A DNA stretch of 64,000 nt, from NCBI GenBank assembly GCA_028564705.1, contig JAPXFQ010000166.1, positions 310,001-374,000 of the forward strand, in the 5' to 3' direction. The notes below the pieces were generated by a model. That model was not told the origin of the DNA. It did not search any database and saw nothing but the letters and a program-made list of their open reading frames with translations. The translations under genes were made by a program, and so were the position numbers. Origin of the DNA: Apricaphanius iberus (Eukaryota; Chordata; Actinopteri; Cyprinodontiformes; Aphaniidae). The number at the start of each line of letters is the position of its first letter. Position 1 is the first letter of the stretch. This document shows, piece by piece, positions 25,530-57,700 of the stretch.

Positions 25530-25870
25530 TAAAGATTGCCATGTCTCACCAGATGATGTTGTCCCATGCTTTCGTTTGCTACATTGTCCAGCTTGGCTCT
25601 AGCAAGATCCCAACCAGTTCTTCAGCTCTCTGCTTTCAAATGTGAAATCATTTGAAACAAAGTTAAAGCTGTGGCATGGACAACTGGATAAGGGAAAGAC
25701 TGTGCACTTTCCCACCCTGCAACAGCAAGAGCCTGATGTTACACCTGAATACACAGTTGAGTGTGCTAAACTCATCCAGGTTGTGCAACCATCTGATGTG
25801 CCAGACAATCTCCAAATGGAAATAATTGAGAGGTTGTTTTACTTAGCTCAAAGCTACGTACAATAACCAA
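25530..25870 (+). pseudogene. hAT-transposase-like remnant (GTF2IRD2/ZBED-type domain)
   Basis: The plus strand reads SFETKLKLWHGQLDKGKTVH, then FPTLQQQEPDVTPEYTVECA, resembling the segment KLxLWxxQLxxGNxxHFPTL of domesticated hAT transposases (GTF2IRD2, ZBED/FAM200 type). A frame break at 25,640 separates it from the upstream part (SHAFVCYIVQLG). No BED finger or catalytic core is present. It may be a transposon fragment or a processed pseudogene. Confidence 0.55.
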
Positions 25871-26076
25871 TTAACAATTGTTTTCAAAACTGACTCTTGC
25901 AAAGAGTCGCTTCCTCTCAAGACTGAGAGACCCAAAGTTGTAATGTGGCAGTTTTAGAGTGTCTGATTTATTTTAGAAATCATTATACTTTTAATGGGTC
26001 CATAAGCTTTTACAGTTAAACAATATCAGATTGTAAGTAAAGTTTTTAGTCTTCCTAAAAAGAAATACTACATATA

Positions 26077-27677
26077 CAGTGCTCTGCATAAATGAATACA
26101 TCCCACTACGTTTGTCAGAAAACCTTTAGCTTCCTTTCAGAATCAACATTTTTGTATGATATACTATACTACAAAATACTCCCACAAATGTGGGGCATTG
26201 ATTGCAAACAAGATTTTTTCATTTGCACACACAAAAAACTGATTTGCCTAACAAATTCATTCAAGCCCATGTTGCAAAAATGAGTCCACCCCAATTATAA
26301 TCCTAGGAGAAAAGTGACACTTAAAACTACAAACTTCTAATTAACAGGCATTTAACCACAGATGAGTCTAATGATTCATTTTAGAGGTTTCCAGCAGACA
26401 GGTGACAATAAAAGGGCATTTCTTTACAAAGAAAAGCCCTTCCCATTTCATGATGTCAGTAATGGCTCCCCAAGGAAGAGAAATCTGAGAAAGGAAATAA
26501 TTTCTTTACACAAAAAAAGGTGAGGGCTATAAGAAGATCAGCAAAGCTTTACATATCAGTCAAAATACTGTAGCAAAAATTATCCAAAAATTTAAGAAAG
26601 ATGGAAGTGCAACCATCTTACAAAGCCGCCCAGGCCGTCCACCGAAGTTAACACCTCGACAGGAGCGTCTTCTGATGAGAAGGGTTGAAGAAAATTGCCA
26701 TGCAGGTTCACCGCAGTTAGCTAAAGCAGTAGAAAGCCAAACTGGAGTGACCGTGCAGAGGAATGGCATGCATAGGTATCGTCCATGAAGGAAGCCTCTC
26801 CTAAAGCCCATGCACAAAAAAGCACGCCTAGAATTAGCTAGGGCCCATGCTGAAAAAAATAAGACTACTGGGACTCTATACCCTGGAGTGATGAGACTAA
26901 GATCACTGTTTTTTGAACTAATGGTTTAAAAACTGTATGGTGTCGTAAATGTGAGGATTTCAAAGAAAAATGCATGGTGCCTACAGTGAAACATGGTGGT
27001 GGCAGTGTCATTATGTGGGGCTGCATGAGTGCTGCTGGTGTTGGGGAGCTGCATCTCATTGATGGTATCATGAACTCAACAACTGTACTGCTCTATACCG
27101 ATGGAGAAGATGCTGCCATCACTCCGTGCACTTGGTCGTCGTCCACTTTTCCAACACGACAATGATCCAAAAACACACATCTAAAGCTACTGTTGCATTT
27201 CTGAAGCAGAACTCGGTGAAGGTGATTGAATGGCCAAGTTTGTATCTTGATCTGAACCCAATCAAACACCTGTGGGGAATTCTGAAGCGACAAGTTGAGA
27301 ATCCCTCTCCATTCAACACCCAGGCCCTAAAATAGGTTATTCTTGAAGAATGGAAAAGGATAGATGTTGCTTAGATTGCCTAGACCATGCCTAGAAGACT
27401 CGGTGCTGTACTTAAAAATCATGGTGCCCATTAAAAATACTAGATGTAGTAGTTTTTGTTGCAGGGTGTATTCATTTTTGCTTCAACCAATTTGAGTAAA
27501 ACTGAAGATTTTGTGATCTAAATTAGATTATTAACCTTAATTTCATGTTATGGAGTTAAATAACTGTTCAATAAAACTCGACCTTGTGCAAAGTTTGGAA
27601 ATTGTTATTTTGTTCATTGAGCTACTGATTAAATTCATACTTTTTGAAGAGGGTATACTCATTTATGCAGAGCACTA
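26077..27677 (+). mobile_element. Nearly full-length Tc1-like element, 1.6 kb, inactivated
   Basis: Inverted repeats CAGTGCTCTGCATAAATGAA (left) and TTCATTTATGCAGAGCACT-type sequence (right, CTCATTTATGCAGAGCACTA) bound it, at TA-rich targets. The transposase on the plus strand is split by stops and shifts. Pieces include KISKALHISQNTVAKIIQKF (helix-turn-helix), GRPPKLTPRQERLL, HGGGSVIMWGCMSAAGVGEL, FQHDNDPKHTSKATVAFLKQ and WPSLYLDLNPIKHLWGILKR. The DDE motifs D-N-D-P-K-H and LNPIKHLW are visible. Confidence 0.92.
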
Positions 27678-27958
27678 TATATATATATATATAATCATGT
27701 ATTTGTCTATGAAGTGAATAACAGCCAGGTGATGTCGAGTTTGAGTTGCATAAGCATAAAGTATTTGTAAACAGGAAATTATCTGAGGTGTTATACATTG
27801 CACAAGTTCTCCAAACAACTTGACTTTTTAAAGTAATGAATTACGTCTATAGCATACTTTCTTTTACATCCTGAGTTATTTAAATAGGAAAGTTTGACAA
27901 GTTTGTGTAAAGCCTGTATGAATCTTGCTTTACATCTTTATGATTCCAAGTAAAACTT

Positions 27959-27964
27959 TTTATT
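27959..27964 (-). terminator. trim66: Candidate TRIM66 polyadenylation signal (AATAAA)
   Basis: TTTATT on the plus strand reads AATAAA on the minus strand, about 780 nt past the TRIM66 stop. It is the first clear hexamer I noticed downstream; the 3' UTR length is therefore a guess. Confidence 0.3.
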
Positions 27965-28747
27965 GTTTAACACATATAATCCCATGTCAATATGTTTCTC
28001 ATCCTTATAATTTAAAAGAAGCTCAAAGACTCACTCTCTATTTCTCTCTGGCCAAAAATGAGACTTCTTTTTTAGCTGCACACAAAAACCCACATTATGT
28101 CAAGAGGGAAACCAAGGTATTTCTTTTTGTAAGTGGAAACGACAGCAAAATCTATGCAGGCAAACATTACGTTGAACATGTGAGTAAAAACATTACAGAA
28201 TTTACCAGCTTTAACACTTGAACATTTCGCTTATACTGAGGACCATTTTCACTTAAAAAAAGTCCACATATTACAAGGTTGCCAAAAACATTTAGCTACA
28301 GCCTCCTGTCTGTAGTACAATACAGCAAAGAGCAGAAAGCGTGCACAGACTAAATGTCTATATGTAAATAGATAGAGTGGTAAGCAATACTGTGCATCAG
28401 AGGGTTATAATGTCATATGAACGAGAAGCTTTAACAGTAATACATTGAACCTGTTTATGGCTACAAGAGGAACTCCATAAACTCTCCTGCTTACACTCTG
28501 CCACTAAAACAATCTTTCACACGTTCAGCTCCTTTGATTAGCTGCCTGCAGGAAGGATAACTAAAGAAAATATTTTCAGCTGCCATCAGATAGGCAGCAC
28601 TGACATTTATGAAACGAACCACAACATTGGTCATAAAGGTAAATCAGATAAAAAAAATCTCTCTTGTCACCCCACAGGCTGTCACTGAAAAATTGTGAAA
28701 TAAAAAAAAAGAGATTTTGTGTGCACAGTTTCTTTCCGACCGTCCGG
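27965..28747 (-). other. trim66: Presumed TRIM66 3' untranslated region
   Basis: This stretch lies between the stop codon and the first AATAAA on the minus strand. No other feature is visible. Extent is inferred. Confidence 0.4.
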
Positions 28748-49520
<20,773 letters not shown>

Positions 49521-49529
<9 letters not shown>

Positions 49530-49566
49530 TTTCGTGCTTGGAGCAGAGGATGTTTTGCCTGCTCAA
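49521..49566 (-). CDS. trim66: TRIM66 first coding exon (only 9 coding nt, M-E-K)
   Basis: ATG at 49529-49527 sits in a good Kozak context (GAAAATGG). The exon encodes only Met-Glu-Lys before donor GTAAGAG. A strong acceptor (long CT-rich tract ending CTCCAG) lies just upstream, so the exon probably starts at 49566 and receives a 5' non-coding exon. The next exon continues ICSEC in phase 0. Confidence 0.8.
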
Positions 49567-49569
49567 CTG

Positions 49570-52400
49570 GAGGGAGCACAGAGAGGAGAGAGAGAGAGAG
49601 CAGCCCTGAAGCTACAGCAGCAGAAACACTGAGGCTTCTACCTGAGGCAGGAAGTAGCACGAACAGAGTGGTGGCCCCCAGAGGAGACAGCATACATGAC
49701 AGTCTCGCAGCGCTCTCTCCTCCCCCGGTTCAGCCAAGTGTAGGACCCCTCTCTGCAGAGGAGCAGACGTGTGTCACGTTCAGATTCATTCCTCTGCTCT
49801 CAGCTGCTGATTTTTTTTTTTTTTAAGACAGGGGGAAAAACTAATCCTTTTTCTTAAATAAGCCTGTGCATACTAATTGGGAATTAGGGAGATAACATAA
49901 TTATTTTTTTGTAGGACATAATATATCCAGAAGCCATTTCCAAAATGGAGGAAAAAGACAGACCAAGTGACCTACAATAAGGAAGGAGGGTGAATTTCTA
50001 ACACATTGCAGGTTCTTTCAGCAGGTGACGTTAGCTGTGAGTTGCGCCGGGTGAGCTGTGGCCTTCACCCCTTCATCACGATGAGGAGGCGACGTGTCTC
50101 GGAGGAACTATACTCCAATGCAGAACATTGAAACCGGGTCAGGCTTGGATCAGCTCCAGCTGGGACTAGGATACACTCCTGCAGCTCCCTCTAACATTGT
50201 AAAATCAATTAGGATTTAGCAATACCCTGTAGATCAAATAAACAGAACATGCTGTAAGAGGAGAAAACAAGTTAATTTTGACTCAGCGTGAATTGTAGAT
50301 TCAAAACTGGGATATTTATAAAACTCTTGTAAAAAAACGGCTCAACTATGTGACAGTTGAAAAAAGGAAGCAAGCAATTAAAACTTAACAGCTCATATCA
50401 AATATAGCTAGATGGACTTTAAGAGTGGGCTTGCCTAACAACAACCCTCAGCGGTCTGACCTACAAATCTGACGACTTTCTCATCCTTGGATGTTTCAGT
50501 GGGGAGCTCAGAGAAATCCCATTCCCCATTGTGCACCAAAAGACCCAATTTTAAGCACAATTAGTCGTTTGCAGCTCACCCTGCTCCGCTCTGCAGTATG
50601 TTTAACCCTTGCACGCTCCTTCTTTTGCACCTTCACAGCATTTATCTCTCACACTGAAACCTCCCGCCCGCTTTGAGAACTGCTAAGCAGCCAGCAGATA
50701 TATACACACCATCTCAAGAGACGGAACAATAATAGATACCCGAGCAGCAATCTGTCACTTGCAAGCTACCTCTTTGTAACCTCTATTAACACCGAGGTGA
50801 TAGGGTCATACAAAACGTGGGATTACCTTAAGCACAGCTTTAATAATTATTTCAACAACCAACTTGCTTTGTTTTAGGCAGAGAAATTTGGAGGAAGCAT
50901 CAATTTCTTACAAAACGTCAAAACAAGCTCTTAGGGGTGTTGGAAAAGAAAAGAAAAGAAAAACTGGCTGTGAAAATACTTCAGAAATATTGTCACCTTT
51001 AATTTTCACTAGGCCAGAAAAATGACTTTCATTTATAATAAAAACATTATATGGTATGTTGTGAGTGAAACTTTTACTGTAGTTGTGTGCACATCCATCA
51101 CTACAAGCAAGAAAGCATCTAAGGTGACTTTTGGCTACAGAAGAAAGAAAAAGAAATAGAATCCGGTATCAACCAACTGTTTGGCTGCTGTTTACGACCG
51201 AATTTCCCCTGGTGGGATTATTAAAGGATTATTCTATTTATTCTGTTCCAGCCACCAGAGAAGCACTGATCAATCAGCTAAACATCAGAAATTGTTCATT
51301 TTTCCCTAAAACGTTCTGACCAACAGCTTAGAATAATGTAAAATCTATTTTTCCCCTAATCATAAAGTGCATCAAAATATAATTTCTGTGACTTTTTCCG
51401 TCTATAAACTCATCAATAAACAACATGTACTTGATCCACTTTTATATGTTTACTAAGATTGATGCATTAATTGAATTCTTTGGTTGTTACTGTTAAATAT
51501 TTGAATTGGTCAGACCTCAATGAAAACTGATGTTAGAAGAAAAGACCTGTTCATCAAATGTTTAAAATTCAATAATTCATCCATTGCCCTCAGTGAGGGT
51601 TCTGTACCTTCAGACCTCATCAAGTACTGTATTGCAAATTCATGGATATTTTCTCTGGTATAAAGCTCTCCCAGCCCCACCTGTTGCTGCCAGCTGTCAC
51701 TCAGCTGTATATAAACTGAGATGGTGCTCTCATTTCCATGTGCACACCTTTATTACAGCATGCAAAAATAAATAAATAAGTAAAATAAAAATATGGGTTC
51801 TGCTTTGAGTGAGCTTAGATGATTCACAGGCAAAATGTGACATACACAAATAGTTGGCAAATTTATTTTGCTGCCTCTCAAGCACTGAAGAGAAACTGAG
51901 GATGTTTTTTTGTTTTTTTATGACAATTGGGAACTGGAAAAGGTTCACAAACTCAAACACTGATCAGAATTTCCTTATTAAATATTTCATGTTTATAAAC
52001 AAATATTTGAAATATTAAAACTCAAGGCTTTGTATATATATGTGATATAAAAATTGACTGTTCTTTTAAGTCCAAATTATTCATAGTTCAAATTTCCTTT
52101 AAATTCATTTTTGCATCTGGTTTAATTTCAAGAAGGTATCCAAGTGTGACAAAACGACTTTTCATCTAACACTAAGGAGAACCTAGGCTTAGGAAAATAC
52201 ATCAGAAAAGCCAAAAACATTTTATATCATCCTTTCACATTTTTGCTAATTTTATGTTCAGACAAGAACAAACGGAAAATCTGTGTTAGACATTACTAAA
52301 CGATTGTAGTTCAGTCAGATGTTATTGACTCTGCAAAGCTTTGGGAATTTGGGATTTCCCGTCATGTTCCTTCTGTCATAATACACGTTTGGCAGCATGC
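49570..52400. other. trim66: Presumed TRIM66 first intron
   Basis: No coding exon seen on either strand; in particular no RPL27A exon, although this gene lies here in human. Confidence 0.45.
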
Positions 52401-52898
52401 TCCCTCTCCTTATGGATGTGTCAACCTGACAGCACTTTATTAGAGCGCATTCGATTAAAAACAAGAAGCCTGACAGGCATGGAGATCGCAGAGAGAGTGT
52501 GTCTCTACCCCCGCATCCTCAGCCTGCCTCTGCATCAGCAGCCTCACCTCCAGCGCATCACTGAGCGTGATATTATTTTTTAGAAAGTGCGCAGGAGATT
52601 ACGCCCCTATCATGGCATCATGGAGCCATCCAGAACACAGCGTCTCAGTTCGCACACAAAAACTCCGACAGTGCCATCTCCGACGACGCTTATTTGCACT
52701 TGTGCGCCTGCAAAACATCCTCCCAGCCAAAACATGCGTGAATCTGCACGTCTGAGACGGTCAGAGTGATGTTTTCGGTCCAGAACAAACAAGACTCCCC
52801 GCCAACAAAAACTCAGCCTGCCATCGGCCAGCCGATCGTTTTATTTATTGCGCAGCAGCCTGAAAGTCGCGACAATAAATCTGGGATTCAGTTTTTAC

Positions 52899-53150
52899 CT
52901 TGACCCGAGCATCTCCGGGTGGCGATCCCCTATCATCGGATGTCGCTCTATGGTCCGGACAAAATTTTGGAGATTCAAAGTCTCGCAGTTAATCGTGAGA
53001 TTTTCCTCGTTGCAATACTTCTGACGTTTCTCAAAGCTGAAAGTGTGCTGTGGCACCTGGCAACAAGACTTTTGTTTCACTGTGAAAACTTTACATGGCC
53101 GTTTTGGGTCGCTTGCCTTATGAAGTCATGGCCGCGATGGGAGCAATATA
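52899..53150 (-). promoter_or_regulatory. trim66: Probable TRIM66 non-coding first exon and CpG-rich promoter area
   Basis: On the minus strand a donor AAG|GTAAAAAC lies at 52899, with CpG-rich sequence on both sides (about 52.4-53.15 kb). The only strong acceptor facing it is the CT-rich CTCCAG at 49566, just before the TRIM66 start codon. I infer a 5' untranslated exon splicing over about 3.3 kb into that exon. The transcription start is not defined; the right edge is a guess. Low-CpG, AT-rich DNA surrounds the block. Confidence 0.4.
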
Positions 53151-53602
53151 TGGCCGTATTATGTCTGGTCATAAAATATGAAACGTATTGAGTTATCAGT
53201 CTCTTTATCCATAACTTTAAAAATATTATTTTCGGTTACATTTTTTTGTCTGACAAAAATCCCAAGATTTTTATCCAGTCGTAATACTACTACTACTAAT
53301 AAAAATAATAATAATAATAGCATAATAATAAACCCCAGGTGTATACCTTTTTTTAAATAAGAATTCTACATATTCAGCCATTTATATTCAGCAGATAATA
53401 GCCGAATGAACTTTATAGGTTCTTCATAGAATTTCCAGTAGCCTATTAAATTAATGACAGAATAACGTGCAGAGAGATAATTCAACATGGAAATGTCAGC
53501 ACTGAACATATTAGGCGCAGCTGGCAGAATTGAGAGATAAAGTGGGTAAATTCAGATAATGTATTTTATCAAGTTGTGTGCACTATAATTTTGCAGAAGA
53601 TG

Positions 53603-53629
53603 ACATATATATATATATATATATATATA
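53603..53629. repeat. (TA)n microsatellite
   Basis: About 13 TA units in the spacer between TRIM66 and DENND2B. Confidence 0.9.
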
Positions 53630-54626
53630 ATATGAATGGTTTGTTTTTAATGGCACATGACAGGAAAACCAGCAGAGTTTAATTTATTTGATTTTTTTTG
53701 CATTAGAGGGATTAAGACAGTTAGGTCTGTGAAATGGTATCAACCAGGCAGCTGCAGCTCATGGAAAATACTTCTCCGAGACTCCTCACCAACACCAAGA
53801 AAAAAGATCATTTCAAAGCAACCCTTAATGCCCAAACATGCATTTTCCGTAAATGAATGGAGAGAGAAAAAAAACATATCCTTAATGTTGTGTACTTGTA
53901 CCTTTTTTTTCAAACTAAAACTCCTCCCCACATTCTTGTGACTTTTGTGATTCTGGAGCTTCATCCTAAATACCTTACTGGCAAAGGACACAGACAGAGG
54001 GGCAGTAACATGGCACCTGGCACCCACGGAGAGGCTCTCAGTGAGGAGAACTAACAACAGCACGAACTGACAGCAGCCAGAGTGATGTGCAGAGACGTAA
54101 TTAGGTTAGTGGCTGCATGTGGTAGCTGGTGCTAGACTACTGTCCCTTTTGGGATCCTGAAAGCTTCCTTCTAATGTAAAACCTTAAACAAAGCTGTCAT
54201 TGATACTGTATGTCCCTTATGCCATCAGGAAAATTTTTGGGATGGAAAAGCAAAGAAATACTCAAGACATTCATATATTTAAAGCACTTAGATGACTATA
54301 TTTAATAACAGATGCACAAGACTGATAAAATAATGTCTTCATTATCTTGATGCATGTACAGTTTTTGAATACACTCCTTAAACAGAGGACAAATAAAGAT
54401 TCAAAAATAAAGACGCGTTAGAACACATGAACTGTACATCTACATCCGTATCAAGTAACAAACACTCACTCTGATAACACTCCTCACACGCACACCCGGA
54501 TCTCAGTGGTTACTCTACGACTCAGTCGCTGTGTACCGTCCTGCTATCGCCGTCTCATATAGGAACTATAAACATACACCGAAGAGTATCACAGCTTACA
54601 GTGAAATATTATGTACATATTTTCTT

Positions 54627-54636
54627 TTTATTTATT
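54627..54636 (-). terminator. dennd2b: DENND2B polyadenylation signal, two overlapping AATAAA
   Basis: The plus strand reads TTTATTTATT, giving two overlapping AATAAA hexamers on the minus strand, about 55 nt after the stop codon. This would give a very short 3' UTR; a longer form is possible. Confidence 0.5.
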
Positions 54637-54689
54637 AAAAAAGGTACAAAATGTCTGAGAATCCTGTTGAAGCAAAGACGTCCAGGTCT

Positions 54690-54724
54690 TCAGTTCTTTT
54701 TGTGGAGGAACTTCATTTTATTTC
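54690..54724 (-). CDS. dennd2b: DENND2B last coding exon
   Basis: This 35-nt coding segment has acceptor TTTTCCTAG. It encodes [10 protein letters not shown] and the stop TGA at 54692-54690. The 3.3-kb intron before it contains a Tc1-like element. Confidence 0.9.
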
Positions 54725-57700
54725 CTAGGAAAAGGAAAAGAGGTCAAAAAAACAAATTAAAATGCATTTGAATACGCTACATCTGCAGAATATCTACTTA
54801 ACCTTGCATATTCAATAGCAACTTGGCTATTGTAGGTCTAAGCTACAACCTCTCAATAATAACACAGATTTAAGAGGATCTGTGTTGCATTAGGTGGATA
54901 TAAGAAAATCAAAAATATATAAATAAGTTATAACAGAAGAAATAACTAACATGTTGCTTCGTGAAATGTTGTGTAAAGATAAAACTAAGAAATTACATAT
55001 GTTTTGTTCTAAATGATCACAGCATGTTTTTAAAAAAAAGCAATAACAGCTTAATAATTCCAAATACTTTAATTTAAATACATACAATTTAGGGGTGGAA
55101 TGCTACACAAAATCATGGTCCCACACGTATTCAGGTTTTTTAGGTAGGGCCGGTATTCTGATAAAACAACATACCCATCAGAATGACATATTATTTGTCT
55201 GCTTTTCCTCTTTTATATTGTTAAAATGTCTGGTCTGAGTTACGATATCTGTGTTGTGTAAATTTCAAAATAAAAAAAATTAAAACAATTAAAAAAGGAA
55301 TGACATACTTTCGGTTAATGCGCATGCGCAGCAGTAAAAAACTTACTTTTCCGTTTGGTGTTAAAAATCTGTTCAAATCAACTTAAATTATATATATTGT
55401 AGGTTAAGGCATTTAAAAGAAAGTAATGTGTCCTTCCTTGATCTTAGGGTTAGGACATAAAACTTGTAGGTTAGTTAAAATTGTTTAGATAACTCAACTT
55501 ACGGTATGCTTTTGTGACCAAGTATGCTCTTTTGTCAGAATACCAGTTTTATGTACGGTTTAATCAAGAAAAAAAAATGTTTTTAGTCAATGGTAAGAGA
55601 AGAATTATTTTATTTCAGAAAATTATTGCATTGGGGCAAAAAAGTATTTGGCAGCCACCAATTCTGCAAGTTGTCCTACTAAATTAAAACAAGCAGAGGT
55701 CTGTAATTTTCATTAAAGTTTCACATCAACTGTGAGAGACAAAATGTTTTGTTTTTTTAAATCAAAAATTAATTATATAATTTTTAAAGAATTTAAATGT
55801 ATAATGGTGCAGAAAATAAGCACATAGCGCCTACAACCAACAATGAATTCTGACTCACAGAGACCTGTTACTTTTTTAAGCTCTTCTGTCTTCCACTCGT
55901 TACCTGTATTAATGGTAGCTGCTTGAACTCATTTTATACATGTAACTACATGTATATAAGACACCTGTTCACAGTCAGACTCAACTCCACCATTGCCAGG
56001 ACCAAAGAGCTGTCCAAGAAAACCAGGGACAAGATTGTACACCTGCACAAGACTGGGATGAGCCAATCTACAATAAGCGAGCAGCTGGAGAAGAGATACT
56101 GTTACAGCAATTATTAGAAAATGGATCATCGGCAACCTCCTTTAACCTGGAGCTCCATGCAAGATCAAATCACATAAATCAAACTTTATTTATAAAGCGC
56201 TTTTTACACAAGAATGCAACCCAAAGTGCTTTACACATTAAAAGAACAGAGACCCTACATAACCCTCCATCCCATCCTTCCCCTACAGATCTCATCTCAT
56301 GGGGTACAAATGATCTTAAGAACTGTGATGAAACAGCCAAGAACTACATGGAGGAAAACTGGTCAATGACCTGAAGAGTGCTGGCACCAAAGTAACAAAG
56401 GTTACTATCAGTGACGCAATAGTCCTGCAGCACTACATGTATTCCCTGCCAACACATGTCCAGGCCTGTCAAAAGTTTGCCAGACCATCTGGATGATCCA
56501 GAGGAGTATTAAGAGAAAGTCATATGGTGAAAAGAGACCAAAATAAAACTCTTAGGTCTAAACTTCATTCGCCATGTTTGGAGCGGGAAGAATGCTAGTT
56601 CAGGCATCCCAAGAACACCATACCTACTTTGAAGAATGGGGGTGGAAACATTATGCTTTTGTGCTGCTTTTCTGCAAAAGGGACAGGATGACTGATAAAT
56701 ATTATGGAAATGGTGAATGGGTTCATGCATCATGAAATTTTGGGCAAAGACTTCTTTCCATCAGTAAGAGTATTGAAGATGAAAAATGTCTGATCTTCCA
56801 GTATGATACTAATTCAAACCCACCGCCAGACAATAGTGGCTACATAAAAAGCATGTCAAGGCCTAGCCAGTCTCCAGACCTCAATCCAATAGAAAATCCT
56901 TGGAGGGGGTTAAAACTCCATGTTGCAGCGACAGCCCCAAAACATCACAGCTCTAGAGAAGTTCTGCATGGTACAATGGACCAAAATACCAGCTACAGTG
57001 TGCAAACCTGGTAAAAACTAGAGGACACATTTGAACTCTGTCATTGCTAACCAAGGTAACATTACAAAGCATTCACGTGAACTTTTTTATTGACCAAATA
57101 CTTATTCTTTTCACCATTTTAAAAATAAATTATTCTACAATCACACAGTGTGATTTCCTGGATTCTTTTTAGACTCTTTCTCTCAAAACTGAAGTGAAAC
57201 TATGATGAGAAATGACAGATCTCTCTCATCTTTCTAAGTGGGAGATCCTGCACAATCATTGGCTGCAAAATGCTTTTTTTGCCCAACTGTATTTTTTTTA
57301 TCATGTTCTAAAACTTACATCAATAAAGAATATAGAACTGGATTAATATTTGAATCATGTAGGATAGGCGGGAATAACCATTGTCTGGTAATATACTGTA
57401 GATTATACAGCTATATAACAGCTACAAAACAGTTGGTGTTAAAGTTTAGACAAAGATTCATTTTGCATTTTATACCATGTACAGACTTTGGGATGATGAC
57501 TACAGATAACCATTTGGGCTGTAGCTGATTTTTCTCCAGTAACCAGTGATGTTTACATCCATCTTAAATTAGTTTAATTTGGAAAACTTCATATTGTATT
57601 CAAATCAAAACATGAAGACAAAACATATCACACTACTTAAATATTAATAGAAAGTGAGAACGAAAGACTAGGTTGTTTGCAGAAATATTACTCTGTGGCT

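Noticed and set aside
53281..53330. Functional (TAA)n signal
   Set aside because: Short imperfect microsatellite only.
49570..54600. RPL27A, expected from human synteny
   Set aside because: No part of the conserved protein was seen on either strand.
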